Shown here piece after piece: positions 44,836 to 59,000 of a DNA stretch of 64,000 nucleotides (position 1 is the stretch's first letter; every line of letters begins with the position of its first letter). A program made the translations under genes and the position numbers. The notes beneath the pieces were generated by a model that ran no database searches, was not told where the DNA came from, and saw only the letters and a program-made list of their open reading frames with translations. The stretch lies in contig CM067082.1 of NCBI GenBank assembly GCA_034008185.1, positions 9,470,984 to 9,534,983 on the forward strand. The letters are read 5' to 3'. The DNA is from Gorsachius magnificus (taxonomy: Eukaryota; Chordata; Aves; Pelecaniformes; Ardeidae).

Positions 44836-47540
44836 CTTTGTGCAAGGTGTTCCTGCATCAGACCTGTCCCAGGCAAACCATAGAGTATATCAGGCCTCAA
44901 AACTGCTTACTGTATTGGTTTCAGAATCACCATGATTTAGCTGAGCTGGTTTTAAAACTTACTGAAATTAGAAGGATCAGGGAAGGAAGGGAAATAATGT
45001 CTCCCTCTAACCCAACCATTAGAGATGCTACTTCTGTTCCTTGTTTCCTTCAACACAGAGTCAGTTAGACAACCTGGACATAGTCTCTTCTTCCTTATGA
45101 GCCCCTTCTATAGACAGCAACAACCACAGAGAAGAATGTCTGACAGAAAACTTCCATGAGAAGCTTCCATTCTTATAAAGAAACTCTCCCTCTACAGCTC
45201 CTCTACAGAAAAGCCCTGACTTGGTGTGTATTAGCAAGGGATCAAGAGTCAAAAGTCCGTTCATTTAAGGAGATGGCATCATAGTGCAGGACCAGCCCTC
45301 TGCTTTGTCTAGATGCTAGCATAATAGTTATCCCTTGGATGAGTTCAGATCTGCACACAGTGGCAATTTCTCCATATAGGGCACTGTATGGAGGTATCTC
45401 AACCTATAAGAGACCTTTCTCTTATTTGACAGCAGCTTTTCTAGCATGAAGCATAGGAAAATTGTAATAACCAAGTCCACGCTGGGAGCTATACTCCTGT
45501 TACTGAAAATACAACTTTCAGTGTAGTACAGCCTTAGTGTCTGGGAAAAAAAATCTCTGAAGTTATAAAATGTATGTTATAAACAAAAGCACTTAAAAGC
45601 TCCATTGCACTAAACTGTAAGCATCCTTCTCCTCAGAAAGTCATAGAAAATATGTGTATAGAAGAGGAGACTGGTGAACATTTGGTTAGAAAGATGTGAG
45701 CTTCGGCTATGCTTTGACCCTTGTTTTTGTGCTCTCAGTGTTAACCATCTGCAAGTCTACCGGCAGCATAATTATGCCTGTTTTACAGTGTACATAAATT
45801 AGTGTTGGCTTCTCTGGTTTTGCAACAAGGCAGGCAGCCATCTGACTTTTTAATTAAGGATTTCACTGAGATTGATAATAAAGTTCCAATATGCCTCCAT
45901 ATTTAAATGAAAGTGCATCAGCAGTATAAAATTTTCAAAGGGAAAACATCCACGGAGATTTATCAGTCACCTATGAAGTATAGCTGAAGTGTAGCATGAC
46001 ATCAGCTATGAAGGAAATCCAAGCTGCCTGATTTTCCTGCACAGAACTCTATTCTGCAGTGGAAATCCTCCAAGGGAATCAAGTCCATTTTTTTTTCATT
46101 CATTTTAATTTCCATGAACCTGAGACTTTGTATTGGACTTCTGAACATTTAAAGTTGCTGATATCCTGCATCATTTTCAGAACTTCCTGTGTGCTTATGC
46201 TCAGCTTGAGATTTTCAAATGCTTAAAAGAAGTATCACCCTCCCTCATGTCTGTAGTAGAAGCTGTATTCATCTCATCAAAAATATTTTTCATTATTCTA
46301 AACAAAAACATGTCTTTAAATTTATGCTAACAGTTTAGCTCAATCTGGTAATTCATGCGTGGAACTAAGCCACTGTCAAGCATTCTTAAAACTTCCAAGT
46401 GTGTCTCCAGTACAGGTCTATAGTATTTTAGATCAATCAATTAAACTTCTTCAGTTTCCTTCCCACAGGAAGGAATCTTGAGATTCAGTCTGAACATTCT
46501 CAAGGCGGTAGTGAAGTGTCAAAGGCTCCTGAGACATGTTAATGTATACCTTACAGATGTGAACATGTAGTCAGATTGCTTTGTGCTAACTGTGCCGGGG
46601 TGATTTCTGGGGGGCTGAAGGTAATGTCTCACACTTTATCAGCTGTGATGAGACACATAATTACATGCCTGTGATCTGTAAAGCAAATTCTCACTCTTTA
46701 ACAGTGTTTGACAGAGGATGCTTAACAACCTGGTTAATCAAAACCAGATTATACTGCTAGAATTAATGAGGCATTAAAAGGATTTAATGACTAATAGAAG
46801 CTTTTGAAAGCCTGTTTCAAAGGGCTTACTTAGTTTAATATTTGCTCATAAGTAGTAGAAAAATGTTTGGCATGGAAATCGTAGTTACTCAGTGAAATGA
46901 ATTTCCCTGGGTCAACTCAACCCTGTTATCTCATCGTTGAAAATCTTAGATCTAGTTCATGTTCTTTTGATAGCCAAAAAAGCTCTTTCTTCTTTCCCAT
47001 TGCATTAGTTCAGGATTCAGTGTAAAGAACTCAAGGAGAGCTGGCAAAAATGACCATTTAAATCAGCTTGGGGCTGAAGTAGAAAAGACTTTATTATTGA
47101 GAATAAGCTGGATATAATATCTGAATCACAAGATTAAAGCAAATTATTACACATAGTTAGAGACAGAGAAGTCTGCCTTTTATACAAGGTACTGAATTAG
47201 CTTCAGCACCTGCTAGCTCTTGAGATATCAGACCTTAAATTTATCACTGGGCCCTTGAATCAGGAAAACAATGTGTACTTTGGTCAGACAGACTGAGATT
47301 CCAAGCTTCTGTCCTTGGCAGTAAAGACTTTGCATGGTATTCCTTGATCTGGAGCTTTTCTCAGATCGGGAAAGAGGATCCAAAATATTGTTCAGTCTGT
47401 CCAAGGAATGACTGTCTGTGTATGAACACAAGTATAAATGTTGTCCCCACTGCCTGTGGTCTCACTGCTTCTGTACTTCCTTGAGCATACTGGGGCACGG
47501 CAATGGGTCTTTTATGGTGATTCTAGGAATCTATTGCCTA
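44836..47540. other. Intergenic; possible conserved regulatory AT-rich stretch
   Basis: No gene. The stretch 45830-46010 and the stretch 46640-46800 contain many TAAT and ATTA homeodomain cores (for example TTTTTAATTAAGG and GAATTAATGAGG), but nothing decisive. Confidence 0.35.
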
Positions 47541-47895
47541 ACAGCTACATGAAAGGAGGTTATAGCGAGGTGGGAGTCGGTCTCTTCTCCCAGTTAACGG
47601 GTGATAGGATGAGGGGAAAATGGCCTCAAGTTGCAGCAGGGCAGGTTTAGGCTGGACATTAGGAAAAATTTCTTCACAGAAAGGGTTGTTAAGCATTGGA
47701 ACAGGCTGCCCAGGGAAGTGGTTGAGTCCCTGTCCCTGGAGGTATTTAAAAGATAGACAGACGAGGTGCTTAGGGACATGGTTTAATGGTGGGATGGCAG
47801 TGTTAGGTTAACAGTTGGACTTGATGATCTTAAAGGTCTTTTCCAACCTAAACAAATCTATGATTCTATCATTCTGTGATTCTATGATTCTATGA
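47541..47895 (+). mobile_element. CR1 LINE 3' end fragment
   Basis: Begins near CTAACAGCTACATGAAAGGA, then AGCGAGGTGGGAGTCGGTCT, GGACATTAGGAAAAATTTCT and GTTAACAGTTGGACTTGATG. The tail holds about five ATTCTATG/ATTCTGTG octamers, an expanded CR1 terminus. Confidence 0.93.
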
Positions 47896-49109
47896 CATTG
47901 TAAACAAGGACACAGCAAATGGAGACAAGCAGGAGACCCACTTCAAAAGTACCATCCAATTCTAAACTAAACCAGACACCACCAGTCCATTTCCAGGCTA
48001 CTGTCACTTGTGAATGTGGTGCTGTTTTGCAGCTTTCGCGCTGATTTTAGAGTTCTTGTTTTATGTTTATAGGAACTTTGCCATTTGCTTTTGCCAAAAG
48101 AATTTGGGTAAACAGCATATAGCATGGTTTATTGTCAGGATCAGAGTCACTTAAGGTAAAATGCCTTTGCAATAAGAAAATCCCAGCACTCAGATCCTCA
48201 GGTCCTTTGCTCCAGGACCCCATACATCATATCCTGCTGTTTCCCAGAACGGTCTGAGCTTTACTGTTTTATCTAGTCTCTACTAGTTTTCTGAGTAGGC
48301 CTGGAAGCTTCCCACACGTAGCTCAGCTTCATTAATCTGGAAATTATTGGTGAACCAAGAGTCAAAAGTGGGAAAAGATATCCTCATCTTAAGGGTGAAA
48401 ACATGAAGAATCTTACATAAAGTGACATATCTCAATCACTCGATCCAACAGCGACAGAGCTGAAGAATATAATTCAGAAGATTGAGGACAGGAGGCATGA
48501 ATAAATTTCCTATTTATCAGTATTCTCAGGAACACTGATACATTTCTTATGCCATTGCCCACAGCAGAAGGTGTAAGGAAGGCCAGACGAAGCCAAACCA
48601 GAAATCCATTTAGCCCAAGATGTGCCTCAATACCAAGCAGGACATTTCACAGACCAGCAAAATGCAGCAAGTAGCAACGTACCCACTACTCTGGAGGGCT
48701 ATGCGTAACTGCCCCTCTATGCCTGCTGACCCTCTAGGGGAGGCAGGACTGAGACTGTGCTTCTCTTGCACACTCCAGCCTCGCCCAGTCTCCCTCATTC
48801 TGGGGGAGGCAAAATTCAATTTTGCATACCCTGCTGGGAAGTATCAACCCCGTTTTGTATAAGAAATATTGAAAATAGTGATCCCTCCCTGATACAATCT
48901 CAGAGAGTCAGCAACTGTAGGATATTCTGACCTAGGGGCTAACATGCAATTATCTTGGAGGCAACAATTCTTTGTGAATCTGTGTGTTCATTATTTCACT
49001 CTAACTATGCTAATAAAAATCCATTCTGTATCCTGTGGCTGCAAGCTTCGTACTTTAGTTATGTGTCTTGTAAACATTGGCCTTTGTTTATTTTAAGCCT
49101 ATCAACATT
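47896..49109. other. Intergenic, nothing recognised
   Basis: No gene or repeat identified by eye. Confidence 0.5.
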
Positions 49110-49875
49110 TTCTTGGGGATTCCTAGTTCCTTTGATTCTTCCTGTTGTCTTTCTCAGAACCTTTTCTACTTCTATTGTATCCAGGAGTGATGAGGACAAT
49201 ATATTAGAAGTGTTTGCTCTGTGGTTTTATAGAGCAGCATGTTATCACTCACTTTCCTATAGATTCTTAATGGTCTCTTCTCTTCTGAATACTGTCATGC
49301 ACTGAGCCTCCATATTTACAAAACTATCTACAGGGAGCCTGAATTTTATTTCCTGAGTTTCCATAGCTAGACAAGAACCTGCCACTATGTACTGACAGAT
49401 CAAGCTGGCTTGGGTAGAGTTATTTTCCTGTTTGTATTTACAGACATTGAACTATCGTTTCATTCAATCACATCACCACTTGGGATTTTCAGAACTTTTT
49501 GCGCTCTTTGAGATATGACTACTGCAAGTCTTTTTATCTCCTCAAAATTTATTTTAGCAAATACTACCATCTCACTATTCATCTCTTTTTCTCGACCATT
49601 TGAGAAGATGTTGAGCAGCTCAACTTTGAGCACAGGTCTCTCTAGGGATCCACAGATAATCCTCCATTGTGAAAACCATTTATTCCTACTCTGGTTCCTG
49701 TCTTTAAGAAATTCTTAATCCTTGAGGTGACCTCCCTCTTTATGATGTGACAGCTTAGTTCTCTTCCTAATCTTTCAACCCTGTCAAAAGCTTTTTGAAA
49801 AACTGAGTGCATTATATCAACCTGAACATCCTTTTCCACATGCTCACTAAAAATATTTCTATTTGAGTTGAAATA
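49110..49875 (-). mobile_element. Ancient CR1/L3-like LINE relic
   Basis: Minus-strand frame near 49642-49839 keeps VDIMHSVFQKAFDRV, which fits the reverse transcriptase motif VDFSKAFDxV, followed by IKNFLKTGTRVGINGF. The plus strand shows CTATTGTATCCAGGAGTGAT and CACTATTCATCTCTTTTTCT, like old amniote CR1/L3 3' regions. Highly diverged, much older than the other CR1 copies here. Confidence 0.6.
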
Positions 49876-51449
49876 TTGACAGTGAGACTTTCAAGTGACT
49901 AGTGATTTCTGTTGCTTCCATTTTTAGTATCTAATCTGAGATGCCTTTAGAGGGCAGTGATTTTTCACTTTTTCAATAAGTGCTGAGACCTAGGCCTTTA
50001 CTCATTCCCTTGGAGGAGTTTAAACTTGTACATACAGGTTCATCAGCTCCTGCTTGGTTTGGTTATCTGGAAATACGCAAACAGAAAGTAGAATACAGTG
50101 GCATTTATGATTATGCTGAGGATGGAAGCTGGTTACAAAACAAAATGGTAAGGAATTTCAGAAACACATCTTCCAAAAAGCACAGAACAGATACTTCTTA
50201 TTTCCCATCCAGCTTTTGTCAACTTAGGTGTTAAATGCACAAGAGTTTTTTCCCATGCAAGCAAATAGGATGAAAAAAAGATGCTACCACTTGCAGAGAA
50301 AGCAGAGGAGAGAGCCATCCCCTCTTCTGGGCTGGAGTTGAAGAGGAGACAGGACATGCTGAGATGCTAAAGGCACCAAAGTACAAAAACCCTTCAAGCA
50401 CTTTTGTCCATGTCACTTCCTGACAGTAAATTGCTGGGACCTTCGCAGGCAGGTGCCAGGCACCTGCAATCTTCACTTCCACAGCAATCTGGTTGTAAAA
50501 TGTTTTCCAAAAATGTCATTTTCCATTAGAAGGTCAACTCAGCAGAAAAGTTCTCCAACAGCTAGCAGTGCAAATTTTTACTTTTACCTTTAGAAACCCA
50601 TTTCCAAATTCCTTTAAAATTTTTTTTTCAAAGGTATTGAACTTTTATTATACACTAGAGCTCGAAAGCACTGAATGTTCATCTTGTTCCCTTTCTACTT
50701 GAAAGAACATAGCATTTGCATGTCAATAGTCTTTAGTAGATCCACTTTGTACACCATTTGCATGCCTTTGCCTGTATGACAATTAACAAATTAGTATCTG
50801 CATATGATGTATCTTTCTGGGAAATGGTAAGAGGTTGGTGAGAAGTTTTATCATATTCATCATATTCATTGGCATTTCGGGGAGAAGCAATTATAGTGGC
50901 TTCACTAAATATATTACTGCACTCTGTCAGGGGATTCAGACCTTGACAGTTTACCCTTGGATATTCTGATAGTGTAATACAGAAATATGGCAGACCATAA
51001 AAAATGCAAGAGTTTTTTAGACCTTAGTCAAGAAACTCATTGCGAATTCCATTGTAAAGAATTTTGGAGTGAAGCATGACTTGGGAGTCTAAATATAGCC
51101 TTTCAAATGTCAGTAGCAAATACATCGATGAACCTGAGGACATCAGTCAGGAGAAAGGGTTGTGGTCTGAATACAGGATTTGCAAACAGGTGTTAATTAT
51201 TCTTCTGCTAAACCTTATGAAATTGGGTAGTTTTTATTGGTCTCCTCCTTCATTCTAGCATTTCAAGACAAGAAAGGCCATGCAGTCAAGAATCCAACTG
51301 CATCTCTATGCATAGGTGTTGAATCCTTGGAAATGAGGCCTAATATGAATTCTCGCAGGACCTATGCATATAAAACCACTGATGCATCACTAACTGGTGC
51401 TAAGGGTGTATGTGTCAAACCCCGCATAAGTGAGACAAGAAGAGTAGGA
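49876..51449. other. Intergenic, nothing recognised
   Basis: AT-rich unique sequence; short open frames only. Confidence 0.5.
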
Positions 51450-51925
51450 TAGAATAGAATAGAAAAGCATAGAATAGACTATTTCATTTGGAAGGGACCT
51501 ACAATGATCATCTAGTCCAACTGCCTGATCACTTCAGGGCTGACCAAAGGATAAAGCAAACTATTAAGGGCATTGGCCAAATGCCTCTTAAACACTGACA
51601 GGCTTGGGTCATCAACCTCCGGGAAGCCTGTTCCAGTGTTTGACCACCCTCTTGGTAAAGAAACATTTCCTAATGTCCAGTCTGAACCTTCCATGACACA
51701 ACTTTAAACCATTCCCATGCATCCTGTTGCTGGATACCAGGCAGATGACACCAGCACATCCTTCCCCACTTCCCCTCCTCAGGAAACTGCAGAGAGCAAT
51801 GAGGCCACCCCTCAGCCTCCTTTTCTCCAAACTAGACAAATCCATAGTCCTCAGCCACTCCTCACAGGACATTCCTTCCAGCCCTTTCATCAGCTCTGTT
51901 GCCCTCCTCTGGTTGCAGAAGAACA
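51450..51925 (-). mobile_element. CR1 LINE 3' fragment
   Basis: Plus strand starts TAGAATAGAATAGAAAAGCA, then GGAAGGGACCTACAATGATC, AGTCCAACTGCC and TTCCTAATGTCCAGTCTGAA; the minus strand encodes NQRRATELMKGLEG and [13 protein letters not shown]. The terminal repeat has drifted to an AGAAT type. A distinct subfamily from the others. Confidence 0.9.
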
Positions 51926-53920
51926 GGACCTTCATTCCCTTTCACAGATTTGCTTAGAGTTTAATTGAGGACAGCAGCTTTTACTCTGTGCCAGTTTAGA
52001 GAAACAGAGTCCAGCCTGGGGAAAAGAATTCAACCCTTCTATGAGGTTGATGGGTCCCTACCATCTTGTCCTGTGTTTGCTGTCATGTCTCAAAAGCTGC
52101 ACAATCCAACAGAGTCAATGCCAGCTGGTGTCCCTCCTCCAGTCGTCACATGTAGTCCTTCCCATCCATGATTTGGTGACAAATGCATTTTTCTCCACCA
52201 TGCTTCAAACAAGCAACACTCTAAGGACCAGTGTTTCTGTGGCTATCTGCCATGTCAGTTCTGTTGCCTTAGTCCCCACATTGCCCATCAAGTGATTAAT
52301 TTAACACTTAATATGGCCTAGGAAGAAGAGGACTGTTGTTTTTTCTTTCTCCTACAGGACACTCTCTCCTTCTCCTGCCTTATCTACGCCATCACTAGTG
52401 CTGCTGGAGGCCCTGTTTCTGTCATCACCACCCTTCAGACCTGTGCAGAATGGTACTGCTTGCAGAGCTCCAGGCATTGTGCAGGAAGGCACCCATGCAG
52501 AGTTGCGTGTAGGATGGGGGCTCAGCCCTCTGCCTTACTCCTGCTCCAGCCTGATCCCTGGTGATGTTTTCAGATTCAGACAATGTGGCCTTGCTAAAAG
52601 TTTTGTCCTCATTGGCCCTATTTTTTTTTTCCCCTAGCTTGACATGTCCCCTGCAGCTTCCAGAGCTCACTTATACCTGCCTCTTTCTCATCAGGGACTT
52701 CCATGATCCTCACAGGGCTGATGGATTTACATGGCCATGGTCCTCACTCCCTCTGCTTCCTGTTTCAAAGTGGGAACATGTGGGTTGTAAGGCAACAAAA
52801 CTCCTGCCTGCAGTGGTGATAACAGAGAGTACTGTAGTACACACACTACGGCTGTCTGACAAATTCACCGTTTCCACTGGAAAGTTTCCCAGTTTGCTTT
52901 TAGATAAAATGTAGCTCCCGAAACAGAATTTGAAAATTTACTGAGAAGCCTAAGAGTTTGCGTGGAATGAAAATTGTGTCAACAGTTTAATAAGCTGCTT
53001 CTGAAAAATGTGGCTCTTCATTTAGTTTCCCTCTAAGTCCGTGTTTCTGGTACAAACACAGCTCTTTTCTGATTATGAGCTTGCTCCGCTTTTTCCTAGT
53101 TGTAGGATTTTATGTTTCATTGGCAGAAGGACTTTTTTTTATTCAGTTGTTTTCGTTGGTATTTTTTGCTGTTTCTGGGATGAACCTCATGCTCCCTACA
53201 GACAGTGGTGAGTCTGTGATCCAGACAAGGTGTCATATGTGCTAAGAGACAGTTTGACACCAAACGTGTCAGCAGAGTGCCAAAGCACATAAAAATAATG
53301 GTCGAGGAAATGCTGGGCCCTACCCTGGGGGTCATATAATCTAAAGACTTGGTTACTTGGGAAAAGCGACTGCACGTAATCTGTGAATCGATGTCATCCT
53401 TGTTACTCTAAGCAAAATGTCACCTAGAGGGTTGAATACAGGCTATGTCTGAGACACACTGCTTGACAGTTGACTCAGGGTAGTTATGGAACTCACTGCA
53501 TAAATTACTGGCAAGTAACTTTTTTTTTATCAAGACAAGGAAAAGGAGATCTAAAAAATAAAATACGGTCAGAATGTCACTTTCTTAAGAGGGTCAGCAT
53601 CAATCCCTGCCTCACGTCCAGCTTCAGAGCAAGTCATGGCTCTTTCAGAGAACACACAATTGGGGTTTATCTCACCTAAATTTAAGTGGTGGACTGGGGT
53701 CCCTCATAGTCAATTGAAAGACAAAGGAACTCCCAGAAAGTTTCTCTGTAGGGTAAGTAGGATCCTAACTGGGACACTTTGATGGGAATATATGCTTAAC
53801 TTCTTGTGCAAAAACCCCCAAATATTGCATAATTGATTTTTTTCTGATAGCTCCACACCATCTTTCCCATCATACAAAGTTTGCTATGAAAATGTCTGGA
53901 GATCTCTATGCTGTTTGGCC

Positions 53921-53982
53921 AAAAAAAAATTAAAATATTAAAATAATAATTATTATTAAATAATATTAAAAATAAAATAATT
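53921..53982. repeat. A/T-only low-complexity tract
   Basis: About 60 bp made only of A and T, with AAAATAATAATT-type units. Confidence 0.9.
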
Positions 53983-55419
53983 CTGAAGGAAATAGATGTT
54001 CCAAGATCTTTTTACAACTACAAAATGAACAGAAATTCATCATCTTTTTCCATCTCCTTCTGACATTTCCACATTTAGCAAGGTGAGTTCTAATGCAGAA
54101 AAATGCTAATTATTATTCTTCCCCATCCACAATCTTATAACCTTGTACCAGGAGGAAAGATGAGCCAATACTGGAACATGACCAAGAAAACATTTACTTG
54201 TATTTATTGGTCCAGCAAAGCGAAGTTGCATAATCAATACAATGGAGTTTGTCTGCATCCAGTCATTTTTCCTCTACATTTTAAAATACATTTCCAGGCT
54301 AACTTTCCCTATGAGAACTTTGCTGTTTGAGACATAGCCAAGTGGTTTAAGGGACAGAAACATAAAAAGAAAGTCTTCCATCACCTGTTTGGTTCTGATA
54401 CACCCTCTGTTTTGGGATTGTGAGTTTGAAGAACAGACTGTACCTTGTTGGAAGGACTGGATTTGGTCATCCTTGGTGCAAAAAAATGGCATCTTCTACA
54501 AGAGTGCAGAGAGCAAAATTAAGGGAGAATGAAGGATCTTGCTAGAGATGATCCTGGCAGTCTGGAGGACAGCTGGAGCAATGATAAGAAGCCGCCCTTT
54601 AGACATGCAGAGGATGAGGATGCACAGAAAGGTTGAGGTAAGTAGGAGGAGGGGACTTCTGAGGAGTTGAGTGTGTTAGCAACCTCTGGCTGGATTCATA
54701 AGTAGGATACAATTTTGATCAAACATTCATGGCTTCTCACAAGCCTCCCACTGCAGTGTCCATAGCATCACACTCCAATGATGACAGCTAGCCTTCTGGT
54801 TTGGGGCTTGACGGAGCGTTCATATAGGAAAGGGGAAGAAAGTCTGCAGCATCCCAGCACTTGTCTGAAGACTTGTGGCTGGTAGTACTGGAGGGATCCT
54901 GATGGCAGGTGCCTCATCCTGAGCTCTTCAGGCAGTGGGAGTCAGCTGGCGAGTGACATCAGAAGGCTGAAGGCAAGCGATCCACAGCATGTGCTGCTCA
55001 GCCATTCTTAGCATCCCTTGCTCTTTGATAAGAAGGGAGGCTTTGCATGACTTTTTGGTGAAATTAGCTCATAGACAACAAATCTCTGTTTGTTAAATGT
55101 ATGATGCATCAGTTATTTGTACATGCATCTAATTAGCATGGGATTTGAAGACGTCTCTGGGGGGAGCCAGAGGGTAGGGGAGGCATCACATTCTGCTTGT
55201 TTGACACGTTTTCTTTGTCAAAAACATGTCATTTATGCTAAACGCCTTATTAGCCAGAGCCTGACTTTCTGACATGCAAAAATACATCTCTTTGAAACTA
55301 AGCTGTCCGGATTATGTAAGGCCCAAGACACATTTCTTCCAGCTTTGCAATGGATTAGTCTCTGTTACCAGCTCAGTGAACACCGACATCTTTTTTGTTT
55401 GATAGCCCTGCATATTTAG

Positions 55420-56091
55420 TTGCTGAGCAAACTGAGATCCCATTTTTTTTTGCCCTCTGGGTTCATTGCCAAGGTGCAGTCAAGCAGCAAAGCATTTCAG
55501 TTGGGTATTTTATGGAAGAATTTGAATTTGGTTATGTCTTCCATGTATTCAGCCCAATTCACCCTTGCTAGTTTAAAATCCCAAGCAGTCTTTAAATTGG
55601 ACATGTGCAAGCACTCCATTTTAATTGAGGACCTATATTTTTCAAGTGTCTCTTCCTACCTAAATTCTACTTACATGAAAAGTACTCTCAACAACCAGTT
55701 CTTTGCACAGGCTGCAGCACATCCTAAGAGCTCTCCTGCAGAATTGCCATGCACAAGGCAGTCTCATGTCATGCCTACGCGTGACCTATGCAAGGTTGCT
55801 TCACCAGTTTGTCCATCCTGTGTCCCCATGTCTCAGTACCTTCTAAGGATGGGCTGCCTGATACATGCATTACCAGAACTGACAGCCTTACAGGAGCAAA
55901 ATATTTTGCAATCTCTTTTCTGCTGGGAAACTGTAAGGGGAGCTCACTGCCACCGAGAGAAGCTCTTGCAAGCCCCAATGATAGCTGCATTTGTGCAGGA
56001 GCCAGGGGAGCAGTGCACAGAGGAGCCAGAACATGGAAAAGGGCGCTTCAAAACCCCAGTCACCTTTGAGAACACAGGCCCACAGAGATGA
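55420..56091 (+). other. Open frame of 223 codons, function unknown, probably non-coding
   Basis: Longest non-transposon open frame in the window. It starts at a TTG; the first ATG is internal (about codon 39). It has several Cys and His (for example CHREK) but no recognised domain, no signal peptide and no membrane segment. A frame of this length can occur by chance in 64 kb. Confidence 0.12.
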
Positions 56092-59000
56092 AGATCATCC
56101 AGGAAACGGAGAGGTGAATATGTACTGTGAAAAACTCATCAAAAAGACCCAGACATGCTTGCAGAAGTTATTCATAGGGCTGTTGTAGTCAGAGGGGCCA
56201 TTGCATAGAAAGGATGGGCACTTTGCAGACAGGACATTCGAGGCGATCCCACAATCAGTGTATTGCTGGTAACGTACCTTCCAGCAGCTTCCATCTGTGG
56301 ATCTGCAGGTGCAGTCAGATAGCATTAATTTATCCTCAGACTCTCTAGAGGTAAGGCTGATTTATTCAATCCTGTCCACACACTTATTCTAGTGCAAAGT
56401 GGGGCTGGATATCACCATGACTGAGATTTTGCTTCCTCTGGGTTAGGCTCAGAAGATGCTGGGAAGGAAACCAGCAAAAATCAGCAAGCCTGAGGGAGCT
56501 CAGGAGCAGTGTAGTTATGGCTGATACCTCGTAGAGCTGGCACAGGTTTTGGGTGATGTGAAAGGCAGAGGTGACATTTCACTCGGTGATACCAGTAAAA
56601 ATTTTCAATGACTCCACTTTCACTGCTAACCTTGTGCTAGCTCCAGATGTCTGGTTAGCACCAAATTGCTGAGCAAATAAAAAGCTACAAAATACAAAGA
56701 GAAATTAATGGAATATCAAGCACTCCAGAGACAAGGAATATCAAAAGACATGGTTCTCTTCTCTAGTGCACCCATCAGACAGTCTTTATTCAGTCTTTCC
56801 TGTCTTTATATAGAAAGAGAGAGGGTATGAATATATGTGTAATTAAAAGATAGGGCTGAACTTGCACTGAAATGAACCATCATAACTGTAGGAATTCCTG
56901 ATTTTTTATGTGCCTAAAATATCTTCTTTGAATAATACTTGTGTTAATCTTATTTTTATTTTCAATTTATTTAATTCTGAAAAATTATTTAAGCTCCAGA
57001 GATGTCTTGAAAGAAGTCACAGACAATTATACGCTCCTGTTTAATATTCAGAAGAAAGAGAAAAGAAGCTGTTAAAACTATCCATGGTCTGTGCCAGATT
57101 TCCAAATGTCTTCTCTGAAAACTAATTACATCTTGGCATATGGAGTCCTGGCAAAAGTGTTGCAATAAAAATAGAGGACAAGAAAAGAACTAATTCTCTC
57201 CATTTAAAAAATAATTCATAGAGCAAAGCTCCTTGGTCTCCTGCTGCTTGCAAGCTGTTAATATAGAGCAGAGAGGAACGTTTCCTAATTTAGTATGGAC
57301 TTTCTTCTAAGAACTGCCAATTCTTCAGATGCTGGGGGAAAGCTAGAGTAGCAGAGCTGTCCAGAATATCAGAATTATAATTGTTTTTGTCAGTCTCTCT
57401 GCTGCCTATCAGCAGAGACACTGGCACCTAATCTGATAAAACAGGCATCCCTTATTTGGGGACTTGAACCCTAACAAGGAAATCCAGGCTCCGATGAAGA
57501 AAATGGGAATTTGCCATCAGCATCAGTGAAACCAAGATTAAAAGAACTGGCCTTGATTTTAGGAATCATTGATGGGCAAGAAGGACATTTGAAGTATATG
57601 CTTACAACTAAGCTATTAATTAAGTCCCACTGACTTTAATTTGGGACATGATATTGGAAGTGTAGCTGTCAGACACTTCAGGGGGATTCATCTCGTCTAC
57701 CTTTAGATTCCTACCATGTAGATGTCTGTCTCTCTCCTAGTCACTTTTCACACTTCTATAGTCATGAAGAGAAACAAGCGTCTTAAAGATGGGAATGATC
57801 TACTTCTGGTGTTTAAGACAAAGTGCCTATTTCTCCAGGTTAACTAGAAAAGGCCTCTTGGGCTACCTCTGTGCTGTTAAGTTAATGGTGTTGAATCTCC
57901 ACACTTGGGCTGTAGAAATTGTTTTTGGTGCATATTCTGCCTGGGGCCAACTACTGTGCTCCCAAGCTGTCCCCAGACAGAGATTAGGAGCTACCAGAAG
58001 CCAGGTTCATTCCCCATGGGAGCTATGGATGCAGCTATCCTGTTTCACAGGGGAAAGAACTTGTTCACACAGAAGTGGGCAGCTGCCCTTCGTGTCGGGT
58101 AGCGGGGATATGGACATAACCTAAGAGCCTTGCTCCAGTTTACCGGTTAGCTCTGGAGACATCTGCATTCAGCCACACGAATGGCTTTTGTACATCTGAG
58201 AGTAGCTGAAATTGGTTTTTTCTTCCCCGTATAAAAATATTGTACAGCACAAAATTAAGTTCTAACATGGCAAGGGCAAACATGGCAATCAAGCAAATAG
58301 CTTCACATGTTGTAAAGCAAGATTAACAAGAAAGTGGTGTCAGCAGCAACAGAGCTGAATTTCCTCACAATTTTGATGCCGCATTCATCCTCTCTTAGCC
58401 TGACCTCGCAGGCAGGAATCTAGACAATAAGTTCAACATGTTGCAGCTACTGTGCAACCCTTGGTCTGCACTACCTGGAGGTGATGGAAACCTGACTGCG
58501 TGGTCAATGCATGTCTGTATGAGAACTTCCAATGTTTATCTTACTACACCTTGCTTTTATACAATAGCAATATAATTAGTAATTTGGCATTCATCTAGAA
58601 GGAAGGAGTGTTCAAGCTACATAGATACTCTCCTGTCACATGGTTACAGCACTTTCTAAACATTTCTCAGATTTCATACACTTTGTGTAGATGTAAAGGA
58701 TAAGGAGAACATTTTGACCATCCAAACAACAATTTTATGGGAGGTGTTTTCAGAATCAGCCAAGAAATTGTAATCCCAGTGCCACCAAAATGAAAAATGG
58801 CAGGACTATGAATCATCAGGACTATTTAAGAATTTTAATTAGATTGCGTGTTAATATTTTTTATCTGTGTCACTTTTCACCAAGAGTCAGTTGGGAAAGA
58901 TACTCCTGCATCTTTAAACAATTTTCATGATATATAATGAAAATACATAATGCAAGTATGCTACTGCTCATTTTAAAGCAAAACAAACTGTACATTTCAG

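Noticed and set aside
47860..47895. Tandem ATTCTATG octamers as a CRISPR-like or satellite array
   Set aside because: They are the normal 3' terminus of avian CR1 elements.
54638..54643. Perfect splice donor GAG|GTAAGT
   Set aside because: No coding frame, acceptor or partner exon supports a transcript; single consensus donors are frequent by chance.
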